The notes under the pieces are model-generated. The model did not search any database. It saw only the letters and a list, made by a program, of their open reading frames with translations, and had not been told where the DNA came from. DNA of 64,000 bases, taken from positions 62,001 through 126,000 of the forward strand of contig NZ_JAMJWC010000002.1 in the NCBI RefSeq assembly GCF_023554555.1, written 5' to 3'. Numbering within the stretch: the first letter of the stretch is position 1; the number at the start of each line of letters is the position of its first letter. This document shows, in pieces, positions 37,041 through 46,161 of this stretch. The position numbers and the translations under genes were made by a program. Origin of the DNA: Sphingobacterium sp. lm-10. Its GTDB lineage: Bacteria; Bacteroidota; Bacteroidia; Sphingobacteriales; Sphingobacteriaceae.

Positions 37041-37556
37041 TTAATCTTTAGCAAGTTTTGTAATGTCAAATTTGGGCTCCACCAACTTATCTTTTCCATA
37101 GATAAAATCTTTACGCAGGTAATCTGCCGTTACGTGTGGGCCGTCCAGATAAATCGCCTCCTTGGGACAAGCCTCTTCACACAATCCACAAAATATACAA
37201 CGCAACATATTAATCTCGTACACGGCCGCATATTTCTCCTCGCGGTACAGATGCTCTTCGCCTTTGGCGCGCTCTGCCGAGGTCATGGTAATGGCTTCTG
37301 CCGGACAGGATAGGGCGCACAAGCCACAAGCGGTACAACGTTCCTTGCCTTCTTCATCACGTTTCAAGGAATGTTGTCCTCTAAAATTCTTTGAATATGG
37401 GCGTACCTCTTCCGGATATTTTACGGTCGGGATTTTTTTAAAAAAATGCCGGAGCGTAATGGACAACCCCTTGAAGATGGCAGGCAGGTAAATGCGCTCC
37501 CAGAAATTCATGGGCTTTTGTTCCAGTACTTTTTTCCTATTCGATAACGACTGCAT
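37041..37556 (-). CDS. nuoI: NADH-quinone oxidoreductase subunit I
   Basis: 171-aa ferredoxin-like subunit carrying clusters N6a and N6b: CTACGLCALSCP and CIFCGLCEEACP. These pass electrons from NuoG toward NuoB. The start ATG at 37556 adds a short basic N-terminus before MNFWERI; an internal ATG there is a less likely start. Confidence 0.96.
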   Translation of the reverse strand: MQSLSNRKKVLEQKPMNFWERIYLPAIFKGLSITLRHFFKKIPTVKYPEEVRPYSKNFRGQHSLKRDEEGKERCTACGLCALSCPAEAITMTSAERAKGEEHLYREEKYAAVYEINMLRCIFCGLCEEACPKEAIYLDGPHVTADYLRKDFIYGKDKLVEPKFDITKLAKD

Positions 37557-37571
37557 ATAAAGCTCCTCTCT

Positions 37572-38609
37572 CTAAAAAAATGTATCCTTAATCAATATGA
37601 TTACTCCCGTCAATACAATATTGGCGATCGCTAATGGTATCAACTTCTTCCAGCCTAAGCGCATCAACTGATCGTACCGAAAACGCGGCAAGGTCCATCT
37701 GATCCACATAAAAAAGAAGATAAAGGCAAATATTTTGGCGAAGAAGACGAGTACCCCGATAATGGTGATCCAGTTCGCTGAAAGACCTAGGTCATTCATA
37801 AACGGAAAGTTATATCCTCCGAAATATAATGCTGCCATCAATGCGGAAGACACAAACATATTGATATACTCGGAGAACATGTACAAGCCCAGTTTCATGG
37901 ACGAATACTCCGTATGATATCCACCAACCAATTCGGTTTCACACTCTGGCAAATCGAAGGGAACACGGTTACATTCGGCAAAGGCACACACGACGAAGAT
38001 GAGAAAGCCGAGCGGTTGAGACCAGATATTCCAGTTCACAAAGCCAGATTGCTGTGCGACGATCTCGCCGATAGAAAGCGTGCCGGTAACCATCAATAAA
38101 GCAATCAGTGATAAGCCCAGGCCAATTTCGTAACTGATACTTTGAGAAGCGGCACGAATAGCACCCATCAACGAAAACTTGTTATTGGATGCCCAACCAC
38201 CTAGCATAATACCATAAACGCCTAGTGCAATGACCCCAAAAATATACAATACGCCGATATTCACTTCCGCCACCTGCAATTTGATGCTAGCATCTCCTAT
38301 GGTGAGGGTTTGTCCCCAAGGAATCACGGCCGAGCTAATGCAGGCGGTAATAATGGCAATCACCGGACCGATGATAAATAAGCCCTTATGCGCTCCTGCC
38401 GGAATAATTTCTTCTTTGAAAAAGAACTTACCACCGTCGCAAAGGGGCTGCAGCAATCCAAATGCTCCGGCGCGATCTGGTCCGTGCCTGTCTTGCATAA
38501 AGCCCGCAATCTTGCGCTCCGCCAACGTAGAATACATCGCGATTACTAAGGTGATCGTAAATACGACGACCACTAATATCAATTTTTCTAATAGAAATGC
38601 TGTCTCCAT
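37572..38609 (-). CDS. nuoH: NADH-quinone oxidoreductase subunit H
   Basis: 345-aa membrane subunit forming the quinone chamber. ERKIAGFMQDRHGPDRAG, AFAECNRVPFDLPE and ELVGGYHTEYSSMK are diagnostic. It lies 13 bp after nuoG. Confidence 0.97.
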   Translation of the reverse strand: METAFLLEKLILVVVVFTITLVIAMYSTLAERKIAGFMQDRHGPDRAGAFGLLQPLCDGGKFFFKEEIIPAGAHKGLFIIGPVIAIITACISSAVIPWGQTLTIGDASIKLQVAEVNIGVLYIFGVIALGVYGIMLGGWASNNKFSLMGAIRAASQSISYEIGLGLSLIALLMVTGTLSIGEIVAQQSGFVNWNIWSQPLGFLIFVVCAFAECNRVPFDLPECETELVGGYHTEYSSMKLGLYMFSEYINMFVSSALMAALYFGGYNFPFMNDLGLSANWITIIGVLVFFAKIFAFIFFFMWIRWTLPRFRYDQLMRLGWKKLIPLAIANIVLTGVIILIKDTFF

Positions 38610-38622
38610 ATCTGTTCGGCGC

Positions 38623-39639
38623 CTATTTCAATTTCTCTGTTCTGGCCAACTGTTCCCAATTGGCTTCTTTTAATGGGGTATTTTCTGGAATTACTGCCGG
38701 CGGTTGAAACTGCGTGTAGTGATTAGAAGCGATCACCGACTCTTGACTCACTTTGGTTGGATCTTCTAAGGTCCAATCTGCCGTCTCTTTTTTGTCGAAC
38801 CGACAGGTGTTACAGATAAACTCTTCCACCTCATCGTATTCATCCTTCCGTGCCGTTACGCGCAATACATCCGATCCTTTGTACCAAAGCGTTACTCTGC
38901 CCGAACATGAAGGGCAGTCGCGATGTGCATTGACTGGTTTAGTAAACCAAACCCGGTTTTTGAAGCGAAAAGTCTTGTCGGTTAGTGCGCCTACTGGGCA
39001 AACATCGATGACATTTCCAATGTAATCGTTATCCAAGGCGTTTTCAATGTAAGTCGAAATCTCCGCATGATCTCCCCGGTATAAGATACCATGCTCGCGT
39101 GTGTTCGTCAACTGGTTGGCTACATATACACAACGATAGCACAGAATACAGCGATTCATGTGCAACTGGATTTTATCTCCGATATCAATGCGTTCGAAGG
39201 TACGACGCGGAAAGTCGTAACGGGTATTTTCGGAGCCATGCTCATAACCCAAATCCTGCAGCTTACATTCTCCAGCCTGATCGCATACCGGACAATCCAG
39301 CGGGTGATTGATCAGAAGCATTTCCACCACACTTTTGCGGGCTTCTACCACATCTGGCGAAGTGATGTTTTGCACTTCCATGCCATCCATCACCGTCGTA
39401 CGGCAAGAGGCAACCAACTTCGGCATCGGACGAGGGTCTTTTTCAGAACCCTTGGTAACCTTCACCAAACAGGTACGGCATTTGCCGCCACTGCCTTCCA
39501 GCTTGGAATAGTAGCACATGGCTGGCGGCACAATATCTCCGCCAATCTTACGGGCAGCGTTTAATATTGTTGTACCCGCGTCGACATCGACCGATATACC
39601 ATCTATACTTACTTTAAACTTTTGTACTTCTTCCGCCAT
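38623..39639 (-). CDS. nuoG: NADH-quinone oxidoreductase subunit G, short form
   Basis: 338-aa iron-sulfur subunit. The N-terminal 2Fe-2S ferredoxin domain (CYYSKLEGSGGKCRTCLV), the 4Fe-4S His/Cys3 site (HPLDCPVCDQAGECKLQD) and the CILCYRCV / DVCPVGALT cluster are intact. The start of the molybdopterin-type Fe4S4 domain is present (CPSCSG, then CNTC), but the remaining roughly 500 residues of an E. coli-type NuoG are absent. The short form is usual for this group. Start ATG 39639; a GTG lies 3 bp upstream. Confidence 0.94.
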   Translation of the reverse strand: MAEEVQKFKVSIDGISVDVDAGTTILNAARKIGGDIVPPAMCYYSKLEGSGGKCRTCLVKVTKGSEKDPRPMPKLVASCRTTVMDGMEVQNITSPDVVEARKSVVEMLLINHPLDCPVCDQAGECKLQDLGYEHGSENTRYDFPRRTFERIDIGDKIQLHMNRCILCYRCVYVANQLTNTREHGILYRGDHAEISTYIENALDNDYIGNVIDVCPVGALTDKTFRFKNRVWFTKPVNAHRDCPSCSGRVTLWYKGSDVLRVTARKDEYDEVEEFICNTCRFDKKETADWTLEDPTKVSQESVIASNHYTQFQPPAVIPENTPLKEANWEQLARTEKLK

Positions 39640-39655
39640 CACCGTATGCTTAGCT

Positions 39656-41014
39656 CTATGATTCCGTTACGACTTCCAAAGGATCAGCATAATGTGCCAA
39701 TCCATAATTTCTATTCTGTGCTTCCTGCCCGTGGTTGATATGCCATTCAAATTCGTCTCTGAAATGCCTTATCGCTGCCGCAACAGGCCATGCCGCTGCA
39801 TCGCCCAATGGGCAGATAGTGTTCCCTTCAATTTTTCGTTGTATATCCCACAGCAGGTCGATATCGTTCGTCGTGCCTCTCCCATGTTCAATATTGTACA
39901 ACACCTTTTCCATCCAACCGGTACCTTCCCGACAAGGCGAACACTGTCCGCAGCTCTCGTGTCTATAAAAGCGAGTGAAATTCCAGGTATTTCGAACGAT
40001 GCATTGATCCTCATCAAAAGCGATAAAACCACCAGAGCCCATCATCGTACCCGATTGAAAACCGCCGTCGGCCAAAGACTCATACGTCATCAGACGTGCA
40101 TCGCCTTTAATCGTTTTGGTGATCAGGTTGGCTGGTAAGATGGGCACAGATGATCCGCCTGCTACCACCGCCTTTAGTTTCTTCCCATTGGCGATACCGC
40201 CACAATATTCATCCGAATAGATAAATTCTTCTACGGGAAGTCCTAATTCTATTTCGTAGACACCGGGCTTGGCCAAATTTCCACCAGCGGAAATCAGTTT
40301 GGTTCCGGTGCTTCGCTCAATGCCGATTTTAGCGTATTCTTCGCCGCCATCATTGATGATCGGTACCGTCGCTGCTATCGATTCTACATTATTAACCACT
40401 GTAGGACAGCCGTAAAGACCGGCTATCGCCGGAAAAGGGGGCTTAATACGCGGATTGCCCCGTTTGCCTTCCAAAGATTCGAGCAATGCAGTTTCTTCTC
40501 CACAAATGTAGGCACCACCACCGGGTTGTACGTACAGCTCCAAATCGTAGCCAGAACCTAATATATTTTTACCCAGATATCCTGCGGCCTTCGCTTCTGC
40601 GATGGCCTTTTCCAGGATACGAATCTGTGGCATCATTTCGCCGCGTACATAGATGAACGAAGTGTGCGCGCCCAAAGCATAGCTGGATACGATCATTCCT
40701 TCGATCAGTGCGTGCGGAATATGCGTCATGAGATACCGGTCTTTAAATGTGCCGGGTTCCGACTCGTCGGCATTACAGACCAGATAACGGGGTACGCCTT
40801 CTGGCTTCGCCAGAAAACTCCATTTCATTCCGGTAGGGAATCCTGCTCCTCCGCGGCCACGTAGTCCAGATTTTTTCACCTCTTCTACGACGTCGTCTGG
40901 ACTCATAGACTTCAGCGCTTTATCGACCGAACGATATCCGCCTTGTGCCTTGTACACGGAATAACTTTGTATGCCGGGTACGTCTATATGTGTGAGTAAT
41001 AACTTTCGCCCCAT
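39656..41014 (-). CDS. nuoF: NADH-quinone oxidoreductase subunit F
   Basis: 452-aa NADH-oxidising subunit with FMN and cluster N3. FMN/NAD site GLRGRGGAGFPTG, CNADESEPGTFKD, and cluster ligands CGQCSPCREGTGW plus a distal Cys in TICPLGDA. Presence of NuoE and NuoF shows the complex accepts NADH directly. It starts 4 bp after nuoE. Confidence 0.97.
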   Translation of the reverse strand: MGRKLLLTHIDVPGIQSYSVYKAQGGYRSVDKALKSMSPDDVVEEVKKSGLRGRGGAGFPTGMKWSFLAKPEGVPRYLVCNADESEPGTFKDRYLMTHIPHALIEGMIVSSYALGAHTSFIYVRGEMMPQIRILEKAIAEAKAAGYLGKNILGSGYDLELYVQPGGGAYICGEETALLESLEGKRGNPRIKPPFPAIAGLYGCPTVVNNVESIAATVPIINDGGEEYAKIGIERSTGTKLISAGGNLAKPGVYEIELGLPVEEFIYSDEYCGGIANGKKLKAVVAGGSSVPILPANLITKTIKGDARLMTYESLADGGFQSGTMMGSGGFIAFDEDQCIVRNTWNFTRFYRHESCGQCSPCREGTGWMEKVLYNIEHGRGTTNDIDLLWDIQRKIEGNTICPLGDAAAWPVAAAIRHFRDEFEWHINHGQEAQNRNYGLAHYADPLEVVTES

Positions 41015-41018
41015 GATA

Positions 41019-41546
41019 CTAATCTTTAGCTTGTGCTTCGGTTTTCAACTTGCCGATCAACTCATCTACACTATCCGGTGTGAGGTTTTCATAAAAGGTA
41101 TATTCAGGTCCAATTTGCAATACAGGACCGAAGCCGCATGCAGCCAGACATTCGACACCTCTCCAAGAAAACAATCCGTCGGAGGTCACTTCTCCTTCTT
41201 TGACGCCCAAGGTGCCTTCCAGATGATCCATGATCTTCTCTGCGCCGACCAAACAACATGGTCCGGTGCGACACACCTCGAGCATATATTTGCCTTGTGG
41301 CTGTAAGAAGTACATGCTATAAAATGTAGCGACTTCATACACTTCAATCGGTTGGATAGCCAGATAATGGGCTACTTTATCCATCGCGTCTACACTGAGC
41401 CAGCCATATACGGCTTGCACCTCGTGCAAAACCGGCAACAAGGCCGATTTTTGCCGACCTTCTGGATAGCGGGCAACGATCTCGCTAAACTTCTCTAATA
41501 AACTGGGAGAGAAGTCTACGATCAGATTTTCTTTGACATTAAGCAT
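41019..41546 (-). CDS. nuoE: NADH-quinone oxidoreductase subunit E
   Basis: 175-aa thioredoxin-like [2Fe-2S] subunit (cluster N1a). Ligands lie in CRTGPCCLVG and CLAACGFGPV. Its start overlaps the nuoD stop by 8 bp. Confidence 0.95.
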   Translation of the reverse strand: MLNVKENLIVDFSPSLLEKFSEIVARYPEGRQKSALLPVLHEVQAVYGWLSVDAMDKVAHYLAIQPIEVYEVATFYSMYFLQPQGKYMLEVCRTGPCCLVGAEKIMDHLEGTLGVKEGEVTSDGLFSWRGVECLAACGFGPVLQIGPEYTFYENLTPDSVDELIGKLKTEAQAKD

Positions 41547-42774
41547 CTAATTCTCCCGCAATTACGTTTAAACTACTCATATTAATAATGGCGTCGGAGA
41601 TCAGCATGCCGCTGCTCATCGGCGCAAACATTTGATAATTGATAAAAGATGGACGGCGGAAGTGCAGGCGGTACGGTGTACGGCCTCCATCATGGATGAG
41701 ATAAAAGCCCAATTCGCCATTGGCTCCTTCTACGGCATGGTACACTTCCGATTTTGGTGTTTCCCATTCGCCCATTACAATCTTGAAATGGTAAATAAGC
41801 GCTTCCATGTTGGTATATACCTGCTCTTTTGGAGGTAGGTAAAACTCGGGTACATCGGCATGGAATACTCCTGCCGGCTCGCCCTTTATTTTTTCTATTG
41901 CTTGTTCGATGATGCGCATGGATTGCGTCATCTCTTCGTTGCGCACCATAAAGCGATCGTATACATCGCCATTGGTACCTACCGGAATATCAAATTCGAA
42001 TTCTTCGTACGAACAGTAGGGTGCCATCGCGCGCACATCGTAATCTACCCCTGTAGCACGCAAAATCGGTCCGCTCCAACTGTAATTCAAGGCTTGTTCT
42101 GGTGTTACAGCGGCGACGTTAGAAGTACGCTCGATAAAAATTCGGTTTCTTGTAAAAAGTTCCTGAAATTCGCTGAGTACTGCTGGAAAGCGTTTTAAAA
42201 ATTCATCAATTTTGGTGAAGGCGATTTCGTTGAAATCTCTCTCGAAGCCTCCGATTCGACCGATATTAGTCGTTAGGCGAGCGCCACAGATTTCTTCGAA
42301 GATCTCATAGATAAATTCTCGCTCCTGCATGAGGTAGAGAAAGCCAGAAAAGGCTCCGGTGTCTACACCTAGGATACCATTGCAGATAATGTGATCTGCA
42401 ATGCGTGCCAACTCCATCACAATCACACGCATATACTGCACGCGCTTAGGAATTTCGATCTCCAGTAATTTTTCGACCGTCATGTGCCAGCCCATATTAT
42501 TTATCGGGGCAGAACAGTAATTCAAACGGTCGGTCAACGGGGTGATTTGATAAAAAGGGCGGTGTTCTGCAATTTTTTCAAAAGCGCGGTGTATATAGCC
42601 AATAGTCGATACGCCACTAATGATTCGTTCGCCGTCGATTTGCAATACATTCTGGAATACACCATGTGTAGCAGGGTGTGTGGGACCAAGGTTTAGCGTG
42701 GTGAGCTCTTCCTCTGGGTCGTGCTCTTCAAAGACTGGTCTGTTGGATGTTAATTCAGTGATCGGCTTGCTCAT
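41539..42774 (-). CDS. nuoD: NADH-quinone oxidoreductase subunit D
   Basis: 411-aa 49-kDa-type subunit lining the quinone site. LGPTHPATHGVFQ, RLNYCSAPINNMGWH and the C-terminal GGRTPYRLHFRRPSF are diagnostic. It is a separate gene from nuoC, unlike the E. coli fusion. Confidence 0.96.
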   Translation of the reverse strand: MSKPITELTSNRPVFEEHDPEEELTTLNLGPTHPATHGVFQNVLQIDGERIISGVSTIGYIHRAFEKIAEHRPFYQITPLTDRLNYCSAPINNMGWHMTVEKLLEIEIPKRVQYMRVIVMELARIADHIICNGILGVDTGAFSGFLYLMQEREFIYEIFEEICGARLTTNIGRIGGFERDFNEIAFTKIDEFLKRFPAVLSEFQELFTRNRIFIERTSNVAAVTPEQALNYSWSGPILRATGVDYDVRAMAPYCSYEEFEFDIPVGTNGDVYDRFMVRNEEMTQSMRIIEQAIEKIKGEPAGVFHADVPEFYLPPKEQVYTNMEALIYHFKIVMGEWETPKSEVYHAVEGANGELGFYLIHDGGRTPYRLHFRRPSFINYQMFAPMSSGMLISDAIINMSSLNVIAGELDA

Positions 42775-42798
42775 ACGTATCGCTCCTTATACTATGGA

Positions 42799-43296
42799 CT
42801 AACGTCCAAAATAAAAATCTCTTTTATCTACTCTGTTGGGATCTTCTAGCGGATACTCTCGTCGCATCGGAAAAACATCGAGATCGTCCATATTCAAGAT
42901 TCTGCGTAAGTCCGGGTGGCCTTCAAACTGTACGCCGAAGAAATCGTAGGTCTCGCGCTCCATCCAATTGGCTCCGGCCCATAAGGTTGTAGCGGACGGT
43001 ATCTTCGGATCACTTACTGGTATTGACGCTTTGATACGCACGCGCACGTTCTCCAATAGGTTGTGCACATGGTATACGATGGCAAATGTGTTATCTCCAT
43101 CCGGATAATGTACTGCGGTAATATCGGTGAGGTAAGTAAACCCTGCCGATTCTTTCAGAAACGCAAGCACATCTAGGATCAGCTCTTTGCTGGTGTGGAT
43201 TGTTAATAAGCCATATGGCTCTTCATGGCGACTAATACCGGTGCCAAAACGATCCGTTAACTCTGCTAAGAGTGATTGATTATCGCGTTTATCCAT
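42799..43296 (-). CDS. nuoC: NADH-quinone oxidoreductase subunit C
   Basis: 165-aa 30-kDa-type subunit. The signature ERETYDFFGVQFEGHPDLRR is followed by the MRREYPLEDP end. It overlaps nuoB by 8 bp. Confidence 0.95.
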   Translation of the reverse strand: MDKRDNQSLLAELTDRFGTGISRHEEPYGLLTIHTSKELILDVLAFLKESAGFTYLTDITAVHYPDGDNTFAIVYHVHNLLENVRVRIKASIPVSDPKIPSATTLWAGANWMERETYDFFGVQFEGHPDLRRILNMDDLDVFPMRREYPLEDPNRVDKRDFYFGR

Positions 43297-43843
43297 TATC
43301 CGTTGCTATACCGTATTTTTCCAACAATTCTTTGTATTCTGGCGTATTTCTTCTGTTCAGCGACTCACTCTTTACAATGTCTTGTAAGCGCATAACACCA
43401 TCCAAAATCGCTTCCGGCCTTGGCGGGCAACCGGGTACATAGACATCTACTGGAATGATTTCGTCTATGCCTTGCAACACCGAGTAGGTATCAAAAATAC
43501 CTCCGCTAGATGCACATGCGCCTACTGCAATAACCCACCGAGGCTCTGCCATCTGTATATATACTTGCTTCAGGACGGGTGCCATTTTTTTGGCAATCGT
43601 ACCCATCACCAGTAACATATCTGCCTGACGGGGCGAAAAACTGGGCCGTTCGGCACCAAAACGAGCAAGATCGTAAGTGGAACCCATGGTAGCCATAAAT
43701 TCAATTCCACAACATGATGTTGCAAAAGGAAGCGGCCACAAGGAATTGGCTCTAGCCAAACCAACGGCCTTATCTAATGTTGTTGCAAAAAAACCAGATC
43801 CTTCCACGCCTGGTGGACGATCCGCTAATGTTATTTGACTCAT
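43289..43843 (-). CDS. nuoB: NADH-quinone oxidoreductase subunit B
   Basis: 184-aa subunit carrying cluster N2, the terminal electron donor to quinone. The adjacent cysteines in FATSCCGIEFMA plus GACASSGG and YVPGCPPRPEA supply the ligands. Confidence 0.97.
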   Translation of the reverse strand: MSQITLADRPPGVEGSGFFATTLDKAVGLARANSLWPLPFATSCCGIEFMATMGSTYDLARFGAERPSFSPRQADMLLVMGTIAKKMAPVLKQVYIQMAEPRWVIAVGACASSGGIFDTYSVLQGIDEIIPVDVYVPGCPPRPEAILDGVMRLQDIVKSESLNRRNTPEYKELLEKYGIATDNG

Positions 43844-43901
43844 TTTCTAATTCCTTTCTATATTCCAAAGCCATATTATAGACTTCAGGGGAAGGTATTT
43901 C

Positions 43902-44267
43902 CTATTCCCAGTCCAGTGCTTTCTTCTTTAAGATGTAGATGAAGCCAAGCAACAACAAACCCATAAATACAAACATCTCCACTAACCCTTGCCAACCAAA
44001 TTCTCTAAAGTTTACTGCCCAGGGATACATAAAAATAACTTCTATATCAAAGATGACGAAGAGTATTGCTACTAAGAAGTATTTAATGGAAAACGGCTGT
44101 CTGGCGTTGCCTACCACTTCTACACCCGATTCGAATGAAGTTAGCTTATTTGGCGTGCGAACTTTTGGCCCTAACAGGTGTGTACCAATAATGGTGATTA
44201 TGCCGAAGCTAGCTGCTACAGCAAGTTGAATCAGTATAGGCACATAGTCAAATGGCGTGTTTTCCAT
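43902..44267 (-). CDS. nuoA: NADH-quinone oxidoreductase subunit A
   Basis: 121-aa three-helix membrane subunit, first gene of the 14-gene operon. FESGVEVVGNARQPFSIKYFLVAILFVIFDIE is the family core (TMH1-2 loop and acidic helix). The ATG at 44267 is used; an in-frame TTG lies two codons upstream. A -7 element at 44318-44325 probably drives the whole operon. Confidence 0.95.
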   Translation of the reverse strand: MENTPFDYVPILIQLAVAASFGIITIIGTHLLGPKVRTPNKLTSFESGVEVVGNARQPFSIKYFLVAILFVIFDIEVIFMYPWAVNFREFGWQGLVEMFVFMGLLLLGFIYILKKKALDWE

Positions 44268-44317
44268 TGGCAATGTTGTATTATAATCGTGTTAGAATTC
44301 TCTTATCTTCTCTCTAT

Positions 44318-44325
44318 CAAATATA
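44318..44325 (-). promoter_or_regulatory. -7 element of the nuo operon
   Basis: Minus-strand TATATTTG (exact TAnnTTTG) about 50 bp before nuoA and just downstream of the previous operon's terminator. No clear -33 TTTG at standard spacing. Confidence 0.45.
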
Positions 44326-44333
44326 TAAAAATA

Positions 44334-44374
44334 AAGGGTAAAAAAAAAGGGCTGATATAAATATCAGCCCTTTT
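44334..44374 (-). terminator. Rho-independent terminator of the TonB/TPR operon
   Basis: 13-bp perfect stem (44345-44357 with 44362-44374, TAAA loop) followed on the minus strand by a long T-run. It ends the ExbB-to-TPR operon before nuoA. Confidence 0.9.
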
Positions 44375-44397
44375 ATAACGTATCTAAACTATCTCAA

Positions 44398-46131
44398 TTA
44401 CATTTGACTAACGAATGCATTAGCCGTTTCATTTTCCGGGTCAATCGCTAAAGATTTCTCGAAATAAGATTTGGCCTTAGCCATATCGCCTTTGAAATAA
44501 GTATGGTAGCCTAAGTAATTGTAAGCATCTACTAGGTAACCTTGTTGAACTTCATCCAGCTCACCTTTTTCAGTTAACAACGTGATTAATTGCTCGAATG
44601 TAGGTGCAAATAAACCTTGGTGCTCTTCAGGGTTATACTGTAAATTGTCTAATGCCAACTCGGACAAACCTTTGAAGTAGATCGCATTGATTTTGTATTT
44701 CTCCACGGCCTCAGGCTTTGTTGCTCCAATGACTACGTCGAACGCTTTAATCGCTTTTTCCAAAAATGGTCTAGCCGCCTCTAGGTTAGCCACACCTTTG
44801 TCTGCTGGCTCGCCACCTTCACCGATATACAATTTAGAACCTTCTGTATACGCTGTAGTACCTAAGTAGTAGTTCGAATCATAGTAATAGTCTGACTCTG
44901 GATTAGCCGCAGGGATAGCGAAGATTTTCATTGCGATATCTTGCTCACCATCTTGGTATTTAGAGAATGCTGTTTCTGCAATTTCTGAATCCAAATCCTC
45001 ATCTTCACCTTGCTTTTCAACCGCTTGCTTCAACAAAGTTGCTCCTTTTGCTTCGTCTCCATTAGACACTGCAGAAAGACCAGCGATTAGGTAATCACGT
45101 CCGATCAACCTGTTTTCGTCTACTTGTGCGAAAAGCTTATCCATGTATTCGCTGGATTTTGCATAGTCTTTGTCCTGTAAGAAAGCGATATAGCCTAAGT
45201 AACGGTATACTTTTGGATCTATTCCTTCTAAGCTACTCAAGCGTTGCGCTACTGTTTTCAATTCTTCGTAGTTACCTGTGTACACCAAGAAATCCGCGTA
45301 ACGAACTTGTGCATCAAGCGATTTGTCACCAGATACTTCTAAGTATTTTTTGTAAGCATCTAAACCTTTTTGGTTGATCTCACGGTAATCCTCTTCAGCT
45401 GCTTTCAACGAAGAATAATAATAAGTATCCGCTAACTCGCGATAAAGCGGTGCATAAGACGGATTTTCTGCGATCAAGTTATTTAGATCTTCTATTACCA
45501 CATCGTACGCTTGTGCCCAACGAGAGATCACTGCTTGACCAATTTTTGGAGCAATTAGACTTTCGTCTAAGCTCAATGCATCACGATAGCTAATATAAGC
45601 CTGATTACTTTCGCGTAGTCCTGCATAAGCATCACCTAATGCATTAGGTATCATTGCATCCTTTGCATTTTTTTCTTTTGCTTGTGTTAGGTACTCAATA
45701 GCCTTAGTATAATCAGGTGTTGGTGCAGAAATGTAAGCACGTCCTGTAAAATATAATGGCAAATAGTCTTTCTTACCTAAGTTGGAAGTAGCTTGAGTGA
45801 ATTTGGTTTCCGCAGCAGATTTATTTCCTTTCTGCAACTCCACCGCACCCAAACCTACTGTATTTAACACGTCCTTAGGATTGCTTGCAGCACCTTGTTG
45901 AAACACTACTTCTGCGGAATCCACTTTATCGTTCACCAAATGAATTTGACCTAGATAAAAGTAGTTATCTGCATCTTTAGGTTTCTTCTGAATCAACTCT
46001 TGCAATATAGTTTTAGCTTTGTCATATTGCTCGACTTGCATAGCATCCTGCGCGTCTTTCAACTTCTGTGCGCTGGCACCGCCTGCTACACCGGCCATTA
46101 ATAGTCCTAAAAATAATTCTCTTTTTGTCAT
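44398..46131 (-). CDS. Secreted tetratricopeptide-repeat protein
   Basis: 577-aa protein with signal peptide (MTKRELFLGLLMAGVAGGASA). Many TPR-like helix pairs follow from about residue 22 to the end, for example NYFYLGQIHLVNDKVDSAEVVF, YNYLGYHTYFKGDMAKAKSYF and FEKSLAIDPENETANAF. Likely a periplasmic scaffold. It is the last gene of the ExbB-ExbD-TonB operon, 30 bp after the PstS-like lipoprotein, so it may assist TonB-dependent processes; the partner is unknown. Confidence 0.85.
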   Translation of the reverse strand: MTKRELFLGLLMAGVAGGASAQKLKDAQDAMQVEQYDKAKTILQELIQKKPKDADNYFYLGQIHLVNDKVDSAEVVFQQGAASNPKDVLNTVGLGAVELQKGNKSAAETKFTQATSNLGKKDYLPLYFTGRAYISAPTPDYTKAIEYLTQAKEKNAKDAMIPNALGDAYAGLRESNQAYISYRDALSLDESLIAPKIGQAVISRWAQAYDVVIEDLNNLIAENPSYAPLYRELADTYYYSSLKAAEEDYREINQKGLDAYKKYLEVSGDKSLDAQVRYADFLVYTGNYEELKTVAQRLSSLEGIDPKVYRYLGYIAFLQDKDYAKSSEYMDKLFAQVDENRLIGRDYLIAGLSAVSNGDEAKGATLLKQAVEKQGEDEDLDSEIAETAFSKYQDGEQDIAMKIFAIPAANPESDYYYDSNYYLGTTAYTEGSKLYIGEGGEPADKGVANLEAARPFLEKAIKAFDVVIGATKPEAVEKYKINAIYFKGLSELALDNLQYNPEEHQGLFAPTFEQLITLLTEKGELDEVQQGYLVDAYNYLGYHTYFKGDMAKAKSYFEKSLAIDPENETANAFVSQM

Positions 46132-46161
46132 AATCTATCCCTAATTCTTGTTGTTTACCTA

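Noticed and set aside
39091..40138. Plus-strand ORFs of 157 and 148 aa
   Set aside because: Antisense shadows of nuoG and nuoF. The minus-strand genes carry all diagnostic cysteines.
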